Assembly: GCF_000208745.1 (NCBI RefSeq) | Contig: NC_030859.1 | Coordinates: 18,382,620 to 18,446,619 of the forward strand | Length of the DNA: 64,000 nt | Source: Theobroma cacao | Taxonomy: Eukaryota; Streptophyta; Magnoliopsida; Malvales; Malvaceae | Reading direction: 5' to 3' | In this document: positions 38,093 to 49,616 of the stretch, piece after piece | Position numbering within the stretch: position 1 is the first letter of the stretch | Layout of the letters: the number at the start of each line of letters is the position of its first letter | Made by a program: the position numbers and the translations under genes | Notes under the pieces: model-generated | The model's input: only the letters and a program-made list of their open reading frames with translations | What the model was told of the DNA's origin: nothing | Databases searched by the model: none

Positions 38093-38155
38093 GTGTTAGC
38101 ATGCAGAAACTACAAACATCACATTTTTCAGTCATGCTGAATGTGTAAGCCAACT
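38093..38155 (-). pseudogene. Remnant of the orphan kinase exon in unit B
   Basis: The first roughly 60 bp of the exon fragment at 27360 in unit A are kept after the same splice acceptor; the remainder is deleted, with the junction at TATCTCC. Confidence 0.8.
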
Positions 38156-38968
38156 CTGCAAAGAGAAGTGGAATTATGGAACCCTTTTCGGATACAATAA
38201 CAAAGATCAGAAGCTAAATTAATATCTTGAAACTTTTATGGTTTTGGTGTTGAATAATTACAAAACTAGAGCTGCGCACCCGAAAGTAAAAAATTTTGCT
38301 GGAAAAAATAGTCAAATGTGACCATTAAACTAGGTAAAAGATGAAGTAAATTACCTATTTGATTATTTAATTTCTTGAGAATTTTTATTTTGGTTATCAA
38401 ATTTTAAAATCACTTTTTAGCCACTAATGTTTATAAAAGTTGATTTTAGGTTATTCAGTTATCGAAAAGTAACAGTTGTTTAAAGTGCTTTTTTTTTTAC
38501 TTCAATTGATTTGGATTGCATAAACAATACTATGTGACAGATGAATTGATACGGATATATTATATGGCTAAGATTAACCGACGTGGCAAAGTTTAAGTCA
38601 GACAATCTTTAAAAATTAATGGTTAGATTGAGTGACTAAAATATTAACTTTTATAATGTGCTTTGTTTAAAATTTAGTGATCATATGGATAATTTTCTTT
38701 TAAAAATAAATAATCAATCGTTCCGGAGTCAATTTGATGCCCCAATTAAAATGTAAATTCCTAACTAACTAAACTTACTAATTAGAACAATTGATATTCA
38801 CAGAGATAAAATTCCTGAACTTGGTAACAACTTACTATCAAACTATTATTAGAGTGCTTAAATATTTTAGTACAAATTGAAGAGAAATAGTTTATGCTGG
38901 AAGAAAAGGTGAATTGATAAGCAAATACAAGTACCGAATGTTACTATATATCCTCAACATCCAAATTA

Positions 38969-41900
38969 TTAGTCACCAAACAATTCTCCCAACTTTGTTG
39001 TTGAGAAAGGCTTGGGCAATTGAGGCGATGGACAGGTAAAGGCTTGAGCAACCTGTCCCATGGTTGGCCGAAATTTGGGGTTGCCATTCACGCATGCAAA
39101 TGCTAGTTTTGTAGCGAAGACAACATCCTCTGCAACTTGTTTGACTGGTGGTGAGAGACGTTGGTCTATCACGTCTTTCAGTAAAATCTGTTGGTCGTTT
39201 GCTTCTGGTGCCAACGGTGATGAGGACAAACATGAAATTAGATCACCAGGATGCCTCCCCATAAGAATTTCCATTGTTAGCATCCCAAAACTGTAGACAT
39301 CGCATTTCTCATCTACTTTCATCGTATAAGCCAACTCTGCATAAAGAAATTGCGAAAGTTAAATCCATTACCAAGGCACTAATTATATGTTGCATTGCTT
39401 CTATTTTTTTAAGATGAAGGAAATTACACATATACCTGGAGCTGTGTACCCGATGGTGCCTGCAAATGAGGTCCAGTTGGAGGAGTCTGGCTTTAAAAGC
39501 CTAGCTGTGCCAAAATCTGAGACATGAGCCTCATACTCCAAATCCAAGAGAACATTGTTGCTGGAAATGTCTCGATGAATTATAGGTGGTGAATGGTCGT
39601 GATGCATATAAGACAAAGCGTTGGCCAATCCTTTGACAACATTGAGCCTTTTATTCCAATCCAACACTTCTGCCTCTTGATTGTTGCTTAAGATCATTCT
39701 CAAACTTCCTCTTTCCACAAACTCATAAACCAGAAATGAGTGCTTTGAATGTGAACAAAAACCATGTAGCTTCACAATGTTACGATGCCTTGTTTCTGTT
39801 AAAGCACGAATCTCACTTTCAAAGGCTTTCAAGTTGTTGATGAGCATGCTATCTTCATGTTGATGAAGTTTCTTGACGGCAACCACCTGACCAGTTGGTA
39901 GCACAGCTTTATAAACATTTCCATATCCTCCTGAACCAATGCAATGGTTAGAGCTGAAATCTTCTGTGGCTTCAAGAATGTTCTCATAGAGTATTCTTCC
40001 ATCATATCCCAATACTGTGAAAATATCTCCAAGTTGTGCCTCCCTTGACTCAGATTTTCTAGTTCGAATCTTTCGACGAAGAATAAGGAAACCTCCAGCC
40101 AAGGTAAATATCAGAAGCAGAATACCTAAGAGTGGAAGCACAACTAAAATGATGACTCTGCTGCTTTTTTTATGACTGATTTTGTTGCTAGTGATAGGCG
40201 CACATGGCATTAACCCAGTGGCATTACCACAGAGGCCCTTATTGTTTCTTAAGGCATCAAATGAAGCCTCATGAAATGCCTTAAGGTTGGGAATAGAGCC
40301 TTCTAGTTTATTGTAGGATAGATTCACAATCGTCAAGCTCAGCAAACCATTGAAAGCAATCGGGATGGAACCATTGAGCATATTGTGAGAAAGGTCCAAT
40401 ATTTCCAAGGTTTGTAATTTTCCAAGCTGTTGTGGTATTGCTCCAACAAGTAAATTCTGACTCAAATCTAGACTTTGCAGACCATATATGTAGCTTAATG
40501 AAAAAGGAATGATTTCTCCAAGTTTATTCCTGCTCAAATTCAAGATCAATAACTTCAAGCACTCTCCAAGTTGATTAGGAATTGGTCCACTTAAATTATT
40601 TGATGCCAAGTTAAGATGTGCTAGATTTGAAAGAACTCCAATCTCCGATGGAATTTTGCCTGAAAGTTGGTTACCACTTAGCAAAAGACGGAACATCAAT
40701 GATAATGATCCCAATTCCTTGGGAATCTCACCAATTAGATGATTTGAAGAGAGATCGAGTTCCTGTAATTGATTTGCATGTTCCAACTCAGGTGGTATCT
40801 TTCCAGAAATGTTGTTATTGGAGATTTGTAGGCTTGTTAGATTATGGCATTGACCCCACTTTGGAGAAAGTTCACCATAAAACTTGTTATTGCTTAATGC
40901 AATAAAATTCAAATTTGGATATACACCAAAAGCTTCTAACAGATTTCCTGTTAAGTGATTTCCTTCAAGCCTAACTCTGTATAAGCTTTTGCAGTTTCTC
41001 AAGCTTGGTGGGATTTGACCCGTCAAATTGTTGTTCATAACTGCAAGATAAGTGAGTCGTCCACCATGGCATACATTCTCGGGTAATTGACCACTAAGAT
41101 GGTTGTCTGATAATTGTAATGATTCCAAATGAGTAAGATTGCTAAATGTTGGAGGAATGGAACTTGACAAATTATTATTGGCAAGGGCTAATATCGTAAG
41201 CTTCATCAAGTTTCCTATTGAAGCAGGGATTGACCCAGAAAACATATTATCTTTAAGGTATAGAAGAGATAAGTTGGTCAAGTTTCCTATGGAAGCAGGG
41301 ATGACACCGGTGAGATTATTGTTTAACAACTGCAATACGGACAGAGATCCAAGTTGTCCTACTTCACCGGGGAGAGAGCCAGAGAGCTTATTGGAATATA
41401 GATAAAGCGACACCAACTTGCTTAAATTTCCAATGGATTCTGGAATAGGACCAATTAGGTAGTTTCTTGAAAAATCAAGATATAGGAGAGACCTTAACAT
41501 TCCTACTTCTCCAGGTATAGGGCCAGTGAGTCTGTTGCTCCCAAGGTCAAGCCTCATTAAAGTATGCATGCTTCCGATGGAGGCAGGGATTGAACCATTT
41601 AAATAGTTTTCATGGAATAAGATGTTTGTAACTGAACTCAACCTTTGTATTTTTTGGGGAATGGAACCACTGATCTTATTTCCTGCTAAGGAAATCCACT
41701 GAAGACTTTTCAATAAACAAATTTCAGGTGGAATATTTCCTGTAAAATTATTGACTGACAAGTCAAGGAATATGAGCTTGGAAAGGTTTCCAATGTGTGA
41801 GGGAATGGGCCCATAAAGTGCGTTATTAGGAAGATGAAGCCCAATCAGGTTAGGGAAGGAAAAGGAATTGAGAAGATGAAGTGTACCTCTGAAGCCATAA

Positions 41901-42151
41901 TTTGGAAGGCTTAGATTGGTGGTGCTTCCAGCCTTGTCGCAAGTGATTCCGACCCAGTTGCAATGGCTGTCTCCAAGCCACGACGAGAGGAAAGTTTGGC
42001 TTCTGTTGTCAAGGCTAGCTTTCCATTTTAGAAGAGTTTCTGCTTCTTTAGCTGGTGCAGCAGCTGCTAAAGAAGTAAAAACGTTGGAGGACTGAAGTGG
42101 CACAAGCATGAGAAAGAAGAGGACCTGGAATGGTATTAAGAAAGAAGCCAT
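38969..42151 (-). CDS. MIK2-like LRR receptor kinase, copy B
   Basis: Exons 42151-39436 and 39336-38969 join in phase 1 and give 1027 residues. The architecture equals copy A: signal peptide [20 protein letters not shown]-cap, LRRs, transmembrane helix ([20 protein letters not shown]), and a kinase with [32 protein letters not shown] and DFGTARLL. It is 27 residues shorter: one whole 24-residue LRR present in copy A ([20 protein letters not shown] part) is missing, and the C-terminus stops early at ELFGD. The divergence from copy A is concentrated in the LRRs, the ligand-facing part, while the kinase is highly similar. Function and ligand are inferred only from the family. Confidence 0.93.
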
Positions 42152-42208
42152 GGTTTGAATAGTTGAAAGGGTTTTGATTAATTGTTGTAAGTTAGTTTGG
42201 GTAGAATG

Positions 42209-42237
42209 GCCAGGTATTTATGCAAAATATAGAGCAT
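42209..42237 (-). promoter_or_regulatory. Conserved TATA-like box upstream of kinase copy B
   Basis: Same block as 31541-31570, at the same distance from the ATG. Confidence 0.5.
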
Positions 42238-43149
42238 TTCAGTAAGTAGCTAGTCAACATCCAAACATGAAGTAGAATAATGGCAGTTGAAGACGGGAAT
42301 TGAGAAAAAATTGAATTGCGTTAATTAAGGAAAAGACCACTGTATTTTGAGGACTAATAATGGCAGTTGACTCGACTCCCTTGAAATAAATTTTGGTTCA
42401 ATTCTTTGATTGGTCTGAAGAAATTTCGACGCCAACAGAAAATTACGTTTCAAGACTCAAAAGTCTTGGGGGTAATTGTAGAATGAAAACAATTTCAGCC
42501 ATTTAAAAATTGCCACATGTCCTTCAAAATTTTCTTTCAATTTTATATAGAGACCAACTAAAATTCTTTATTGTTTTTAAACTAATTAATTGAATATTTT
42601 TATACCATTTGGTAATAAGTATATAATGACACATCATTAGGCCAATACAATTTCAAGGCATCATGGACCATCCAATTAAATTTTGCCTATGAGTTATCAT
42701 ATTTATTTCTAATTAAAGTACAATATCTTAGAGATAATATTAAGGAGTTTAAGTTTTTATAGAATTCTCTCACTTAACATTATAAATATAATGCTCCTTC
42801 AAGCTATTTGTCACACACAATCAGGGAAGAAAAAGATATTAAAAAATAAAGTCTCTAGAGCTCTCACATCAAAAAGGGGAATCAAAAGAATAAAGTCTCC
42901 AATTCCAACGAGAAAGATTGAAGTTTCCAGAGTTCCAACAAATCAAATAAAGAGGAAGCTTTACAAAATAAAATTGGGATTATACTCAAGTCTCTGAAAT
43001 ATATAAAAAAAAGTCAATTAACTTTTATATTTTTATTACATTCAATTAATCCTTATATTTTTATTTTGGTTAAATAAACTCTTACTATTAACTGTGAACT
43101 AATTGCTATTAATCAAAATTATAAATATCAGTTTAATCCTTATATGATT
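42238..43149. other. Spacer upstream of kinase copy B
   Basis: AT-rich with no gene recognised. A short + strand open frame at 42791-42997 is lysine-rich but has no motif or homology that I recognise. Confidence 0.4.
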
Positions 43150-45200
43150 ATAAACATACAGTACAGTTAGAGAAATATTTAAAAGTATATATTAATTTGC
43201 TGACGTGATTAGTATAGCCAATCTGATATAAAATTTCATAGTAAAATATTTAAACTATATACTTGATTAGTTAAATTATAGCTATTATTAAAATACTATA
43301 AGATCATTTTATATTTATTTTTTAATATTTTTAGATATATAATCAAACTAAAATTAAATAATTATTAATCTAATATATCTTAAACCTGGTTGAGCCTAAA
43401 AACTTCTACCCAAGGCTTGACCGCGGGTGTCATGAGTAGCTTGACACAAGGACAAATTTACTTATAAAGATGAGTATATGTATTTTCAAAAGTAAAAAAT
43501 AGATATCATAAGACTTATAAAATTATGTATATGTTACGACGTAAAGAGAGCTTTTTAAAATTATAGCTTTACACTTTTTAATAGATGACGTACTTCTTCT
43601 TTCAATTTCAAGCTGAGTTTTTTTTTTTTGCCAAAAAAGGTAATTCTATTGTGAAACAAAAATTTACAAAATGTATAATAAGTTAAGATAAAATACAAAG
43701 AAAAAACACATAAAGAAGACAAATGTATAATAACTTACACCCAATATTCATCTCTCTTTTACCTCTTTTCCATCATCTCATTCTCATCACTCAACTTTAT
43801 ATTTTATACCAAGGCAAAACTATACTTAAAATCAGAGATAACCCTTTTCTAACTTTCCAAGTTAATTGATGCAAACATTTTGAATATAATATTTGGTCAT
43901 CAATCACAAATATAACCGTGCTTACCAATAGCATTGGATTTCATGCCATACTCATATAGTTCATGCATGCAAAATTTCAAGTTAATTGAAAATATCTAAC
44001 TATTTGATTGATGACAATAAAATTGTGACTATTAAATATATATTTAAAAAGATAGAAATCTCAATTATTGTGATAGGGATATCAAATTGACTTGAAAATT
44101 TGCGAACATGGCGGGCATGGGTAGGTTGGTAAATACATTGGTTCAAAATTTCAAACACGTTTACCAAAATTTTGAAAAGCTCTTAAAAAAATAATTTAAA
44201 AAAATTTTCAGAGTGCCTAAATTTCCTTACCAACGTTTATTAAGACTCGTCCTCTATCACCGGCCACCAACAAATTTCTAACGTCTTCATAGAGTTAGTA
44301 ACGCCACGTGGGTTCCAAGTGCGAGGACTATTTCATCATTTGGTTCATTTTCTAACAAGGAATACCATATCAAAAAATGAGCTATCCCTTGAGGGACCTC
44401 AGAATGACTATTCCATGCTTTAGGGAATAGAGATTTAATTTTTGGACTGTTTTGTCTTTGTATATATATTTTACTTAATTCCATCTTTCCTTGGTCCAAG
44501 GAGAGAGAAATTTTATCAAGGCATTGCACCGCAAGTTGGGGCCATTTTCTTTTTGAACTGCATTACGAATTAATTTTTCACATTTGAGGAGACGTATGTA
44601 GACAGCTTGGTTTAGTTGTTCCATTCTTCCAAAACCACATGCTTGACAAAATAGAAGCTTGCAAGAACTCCTAAGAAGATTAGCAGAAAAATTTTTGTCA
44701 CTAACATCTCTCAAGTCAATCTTAAAGGAGGAAACAAATTTTGGACCCAAAAGCAAATTAGATTTCAAGTTTTGTGAATTATGGTGTGAATTATGTTGGG
44801 GCCGTGGCTTTAAAAGAGTTTTTTAACCAACCCTTTTGGATTCTCTTATAGTATTTTAGAAAGGGATTCTTAATTATAGAAGCAAATTTAAAATGTTTTA
44901 AGGAATTAAAAATAAATATTAATAATTTTTTATATTTTATTACGTGTATAAAAAATAAAAATAATTTTATATCTTTCTCAACTCCCTCTCACCTATCTTT
45001 CTCCGGGGAGTGTTTTATTTCCTGTTGAATTATGAAGGCCATTATTTTCAAAAAAAAAAAAAAGAGGATAAAACATAGTTTACTCACAGTTGAGATGAGA
45101 AGGCTAGCAAAGGATAAAGCGTTCATGCTTTGTTTGAATAGCAAAGGATAAAGCGTTCATGATTTGTTTGAATAGCAAAGGATAAAGCGTTCATGTTTTA
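43150..45200. repeat. Duplicated non-coding block X1 (partner at 57160-60830)
   Basis: From TAAACATACAGTACAGTT onward this stretch aligns with the later block. Shared landmarks include CTTAAACCTGGTTGAGCC (43382 and 57402), a poly-T run, CATCATCTCATTCTCATCAC, and TTATTTCCTGTTGAATTATG (about 45015 and 60750). X1 lacks the LINE found in the partner. No coding signal was seen. Confidence 0.85.
45106..45200. repeat. 34-bp tandem repeat, about 2.7 copies
   Basis: Units start at 45106, 45140 and 45174, each beginning AGCAAAGGATAAAGCGTTCA. The partner block has about one diverged copy. Confidence 0.9.
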
Positions 45201-45449
45201 CATTTATATTCAGCATTAATTTACATTTATTAAGGCTTGTCCTCCCTCGCTGCTCACCGACCAATTTCTAACGTCTCCATTCAGCTAATAAGTTCTTGAA
45301 TGATACTCAAGATGATGATTGATGAGTATATCTGATATGAATATAATTAGTATGCTTATCTATTGGGTTATAACAATGATGAAAATTTGTAATAAATGAT
45401 ATTTTAGCATATTTTCATTCATTTTTGTGTCATAAAATAAAGGAAACAA

Positions 45450-46428
45450 GGCTTGCTGGGTGGAAAGCCAATCTCCTTTCAAGTGGAGGTAGAATCACTC
45501 TTTTGAAATCTGTGTTATCTTCTCTTTCGCTGTATTTTATGTCCCTTTTTCAGATTCCTGCCACAGTTAAAAACGAACTTGATAAGATTCAAAGGAGATT
45601 TCTTTGGGGTGCTTCAAAGGGTAAGAAGAAGATTCACTGGGTTAACTGGGAAAATGTCTGCAGTCCTAAGGAGTGTGGTGGTCTCGGATTGACAGACTTA
45701 GGCATGAAAAACAGAGCTCTTTTGCATAAATGGATATGGAGATATGGACTGGAAACTAATAGCTGGTGGAGAAGTGTTATTGTTGAGAAAGTTGGTTATA
45801 ACTCCACTAATCTTATTCCAAGTGCAGGTACTAATTCGCGAATGTCTCACGTATGGTGCAGCATAACCTCCCCCCTTTCCCCCTCTAATGCTCACTACAA
45901 TTTTATCCACACAGGACTAAGCTTCATCGTGGGAGACGGTAGTAATATCTCCTTTTAGCATGATGGGTGGCTTGAGGACTCACCTCTCAAAAACCAGTTC
46001 CCATGCATCTTTGCGCTTCCTGAAAATAAACATGGTACTATCAGTGATTTCGAGGCTTGGCACAATGAGGAATGGACTTGGAACATTCAATTAAGAAGAA
46101 GATTATTTCGTTGGCAAGAGAGACAATGGACTGATTTTATCAGGAAAATTAATGAGGTTGCTCTTGTAAGAAATTTAAAAGACAGAGTTATCTGGAAGGG
46201 ATCCCCTAATGGTACATATTCTTCCAAGAGCTACTGTAGAAGCACCCACTCTGGGAATTTGATCAATAAACGAATCTGGAAGGTTGTCTGGGAAGGCCTT
46301 GCTCCACCAAAAGTTGAATTTCTTTGCTGGCTTATCCTTAAAGGTAGAGTTGCGGTTAAATCTGAACTTTTGAAAAGAGGTTTTGTTTCTCCTAACACTA
46401 CGTTTTGTTGTTTTTGCTGCATTGAAAT
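45450..46428 (+). pseudogene. LINE RT C-terminal region and zf-RVT start
   Basis: Motifs typical of plant L1 ORF2: LAGWKANLLSSGGRITLLKS, IQRRFLWGASKGKKKIHWVN, CGGLGLTDLGMKNRALLHKW, then after the TAG at 45956 a readable frame with EFLCWLILKGRVAVKSELLK and the Cys-rich TFCCFCC. The RT active site itself lies in the lost 5' part. Confidence 0.88.
46424..46428. repeat. Target site duplication GAAAT (left), partner at 55988-55992
   Basis: GAAAT borders the LTR element on both sides; the LINE frame resumes after the right copy. Confidence 0.93.
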
Positions 46429-49400
46429 TGTCACGACCTGGAACTCCCCTCGAGACCGTGACAACCGTCGCGGTGCCCTAATGGGCACTCATCTCCCGAA
46501 ATGCCAACCGGAACCCCGCAAGGCTTAATATCAATTTCTCATTTCCCCTGGTGAGTAACCGTTGCCAAATTTTATGTTCTAAAGGATTTTGAGCTATTTC
46601 CAACTTAAAACTGATAAAATAAAATTTTTTTGTCTCACAAGGGCATTTTGGTCATTTTCCACTAAAAATTTCGAAACCAGTAAAAAATATAGTAAACAAG
46701 TACCAATCACATAATTCACAATTAAAAATAAGTTTAGGCATCTAAAACCTTTATTTAAAAAGGAATTATAATTATTTGAATATAATAAGAAGATAAAACA
46801 AAATATTCAATAAAATATTTTATTTTTTTATAAACATAAATTTTGGAGTTATGCGTAAATACTTTTTATAACGTAAAAACAAAATAAATTTATCATATTG
46901 TAGCACAATAAGCTATTAAATTTACAATATCAAGTGGGCCCACAATAACCAGAATTAAAGAAACTGTGAACCTATTGTGTGGAGGACGCTAATCCAATAG
47001 AAGCCCTCAATGGAATCAGTTATCTACAGCCTACTCTGAGCCTGAAATGGGTGGAAAGGAGGGTGGTGAGATTATAAAATCTCAGTGAGTAAACAAACAC
47101 CATTTAAATCAGCTAAAGTCGAGTAAAATGAGACAATTAAAATATCCCACCATTTTAACTATTTCACAATTTGAAAATTCATCCCAACCTATGCAAACGG
47201 TTGTATTTCATTTAATTTCTCATTAAGGCTTATCACTTTCATAAACATTTGGCTCATGCCATCAAATAGTACTCGATGACACCTTGATCAGAAGCATACA
47301 TTCGAGCCCGCCAAGGCTGTTAAAAATTTTGTATACACTTAAAACATATTTTTAGTTTGAGAAAATACAGCCGTTCCTTGGCGTTGGCTGAGTTCCCCTT
47401 CACGTGGTGGTTTGGCGTGAAGTGAACCCTAAGCTTTACCTTAGGAGATACCTTACGCGCCTCTCCGTTCGAGGTAAGAATATAATGAGGTTTACCGTAC
47501 CCATCTAAAAGGTTGGTCCACAGAAAACCCCTACTGTAGTGATTAATATATATAATCCACAATACAATAAAATTCAATAACATGATATGGTAATTATTGT
47601 AATTCACAGCCTTTCAAGGCTAAATACACATTTCATATATTATTTAAAAAAAAATACCAATTTAGCCATTCATGCAAATACTGTCATAAGCCATTTGATT
47701 CAAATCATAAATTTAATTCATAACAAGTGGTCTCCAATTACTTTATTTTTCAAAATCATCATTCAATTTTAAAACAATTTATAAAATCTTTTCATGTAGA
47801 CACATTTTGTTTGTAAAACTCAAGATTTACCATTTAAACTCATTTTCATAAAATTTCACCAAAACTGATTAAAAACATACTTTAGATAATTAAAATGATG
47901 GTAAGATTACTCACAGTACTAGGAGTTCGATATACTCTTATTCCCGGTCTTCGGGCACAATCTCTCTTTACCCTTGTTAGAAGGCTCACCACCTATATAT
48001 CATACGTGACACGAATTTTAATAAATTGTGTCAATTTATCATAAACTATTTTAGGCTCTCTAAATCTAAATGAATGCATGCGATGGGATGCAAAATGTCT
48101 GATTAATCACTTAAATGTGATATTCGACCTAAGTCACACTATACTTGGTTTAATCGGCTAAAATCTCCAATTTAACTCCAAATCAATTCTTCTCACTTTC
48201 TACGCTCCAATTATACCTAAATTACCTCAGTGACTGTGAATAAAATTCAATGTATCAATCCTGAGTCAATAATCACACATGTCTACACATTAGGTAAAAA
48301 TTCAGATTTTCACACCAAAATTTCCCATTTAATTTCTAGCCTCACCAAATATCAAATATCACCCAAATATCATGAAATATCATCAATTTCAACTACAATA
48401 TCCTACCTAGAAAATTCGGCCAATAATGGTGATGGGAAAAAATGAATTCTTTTCTTGTTGTTTTGTTTCTAAATATGTTAAACTAACTAAAAACACTAAC
48501 ATAACTTAAAATCAAATCAATCTAACTTTATTCTCTCTCCTTACCCATTTGGGCAGCCATGAATTCACCATGAAAACATGAAATTTAACCATGAAAAATA
48601 AGGAGAAATGCATGGGAAAGGTAGATCACAAGTCAAAATCAAGAAATTTTACCTTTGATTGCTTGATCCTTTGAAATCCCACACTTTTTCTTCAATTTTT
48701 CCACCTAGGTTTTGTGTTTTTTCCTTTCCTCTCTTGTTCTTACTATGGCCGGCCACATGAAGAGAAAATGGGATAAATATGGGCTGATTTTTATGGAAAA
48801 TAATAAAGTATTCTTACTTGACATGTGGCATGTTTCCATTGGTCCATTTTTAAAACTTTAAAAATTTTAAACCTTTGTATCTCCACCACATGATTAGTCA
48901 ATGGTCAAAATGAGGATAAAGGAAGACCATGTGCTGGACAAATGTCCTGGTGGTGGAAAATTACTGTTTTGCCTTGAGGTGGTAAAATTACCATTTTACC
49001 CCTATGCTCCGAAAAATACCAAGAATAAATTTTTTTTTCACTTCTTAACCTCAAATCATACTCCAATAAGTCAAATGGGGCTAAAAAATCTTTTCTAAAA
49101 ATTTTCATTTTGTCCCCAAGTGGCAAATGACCATTTTACCCCTAGATAGTGAAAATTTCGGTTTGACTCCAAATTGATCCTCGAACTCCAAATCACCATA
49201 TTAAACCATTCTAGGACTTTAATATTCTTAATTTCATCTTAAATTCTCTATTTGATCTAGTTCGAGGCTTAAATCAACTTTGTTGTACCTCTAGGTACAA
49301 TACCGACTTTTGTCGATTTTTTTCGGGACTCTCCTAGCATGCAAACATGCTATCCATCACATGTATGTTATGACAAGTATTTTATAAAGTCAGGCTTGAC

Positions 49401-49616
49401 ATCTTCTCCCCTACTTGGATCAACCATATGATCCTTCTTCGTGACTGGTTTCGACATCCGGCTAAATATTAATATTTTAATATTATTTTATTAATAAAAT
49501 ATTATTTTATTCTAAAAAATTTATCTTATCTCTTTGGTTCTCAAAGTTCCTTATTATGCCTCAATTCGCATCCGACCAACTTTATTTATCACCATATGAA
49601 AGTATGGGGCATTTCA
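46429..49616 (-). repeat. LARD 3' LTR, 3.19 kb
   Basis: Longer than its partner, because about 470 bp (about 47288-47757) are missing in the partner. The shared parts differ mostly by transitions and short indels, so the insertion is clearly older than the chromovirus. It includes a module GATTATAAAATCTCAGTGAG at about 47070. Confidence 0.9.

Larger units (their letters stand above)
36817..42237. repeat. Segmental duplication unit B (copy of about 25520-31570)
   Basis: From GGGGCTCCCAACTGCAC onward the sequence follows unit A through the NRPD7 intron end, its coding exon, the 3' flank, the orphan kinase exon, the kinase gene and its proximal promoter. Identity is very high in the NRPD7 part and lower in the extracellular part of the kinase. 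A deletion of about 0.5 kb at about 38093 and length changes in the 3' flank distinguish the units. Confidence 0.9.

Noticed and set aside
42791..42997. Lysine-rich 68-codon frame upstream of kinase B
   Set aside because: Low-complexity A-rich sequence and no counterpart upstream of kinase A.
45106..45200. CRISPR-like array
   Set aside because: Units are head-to-tail without spacers, in a plant nuclear context.
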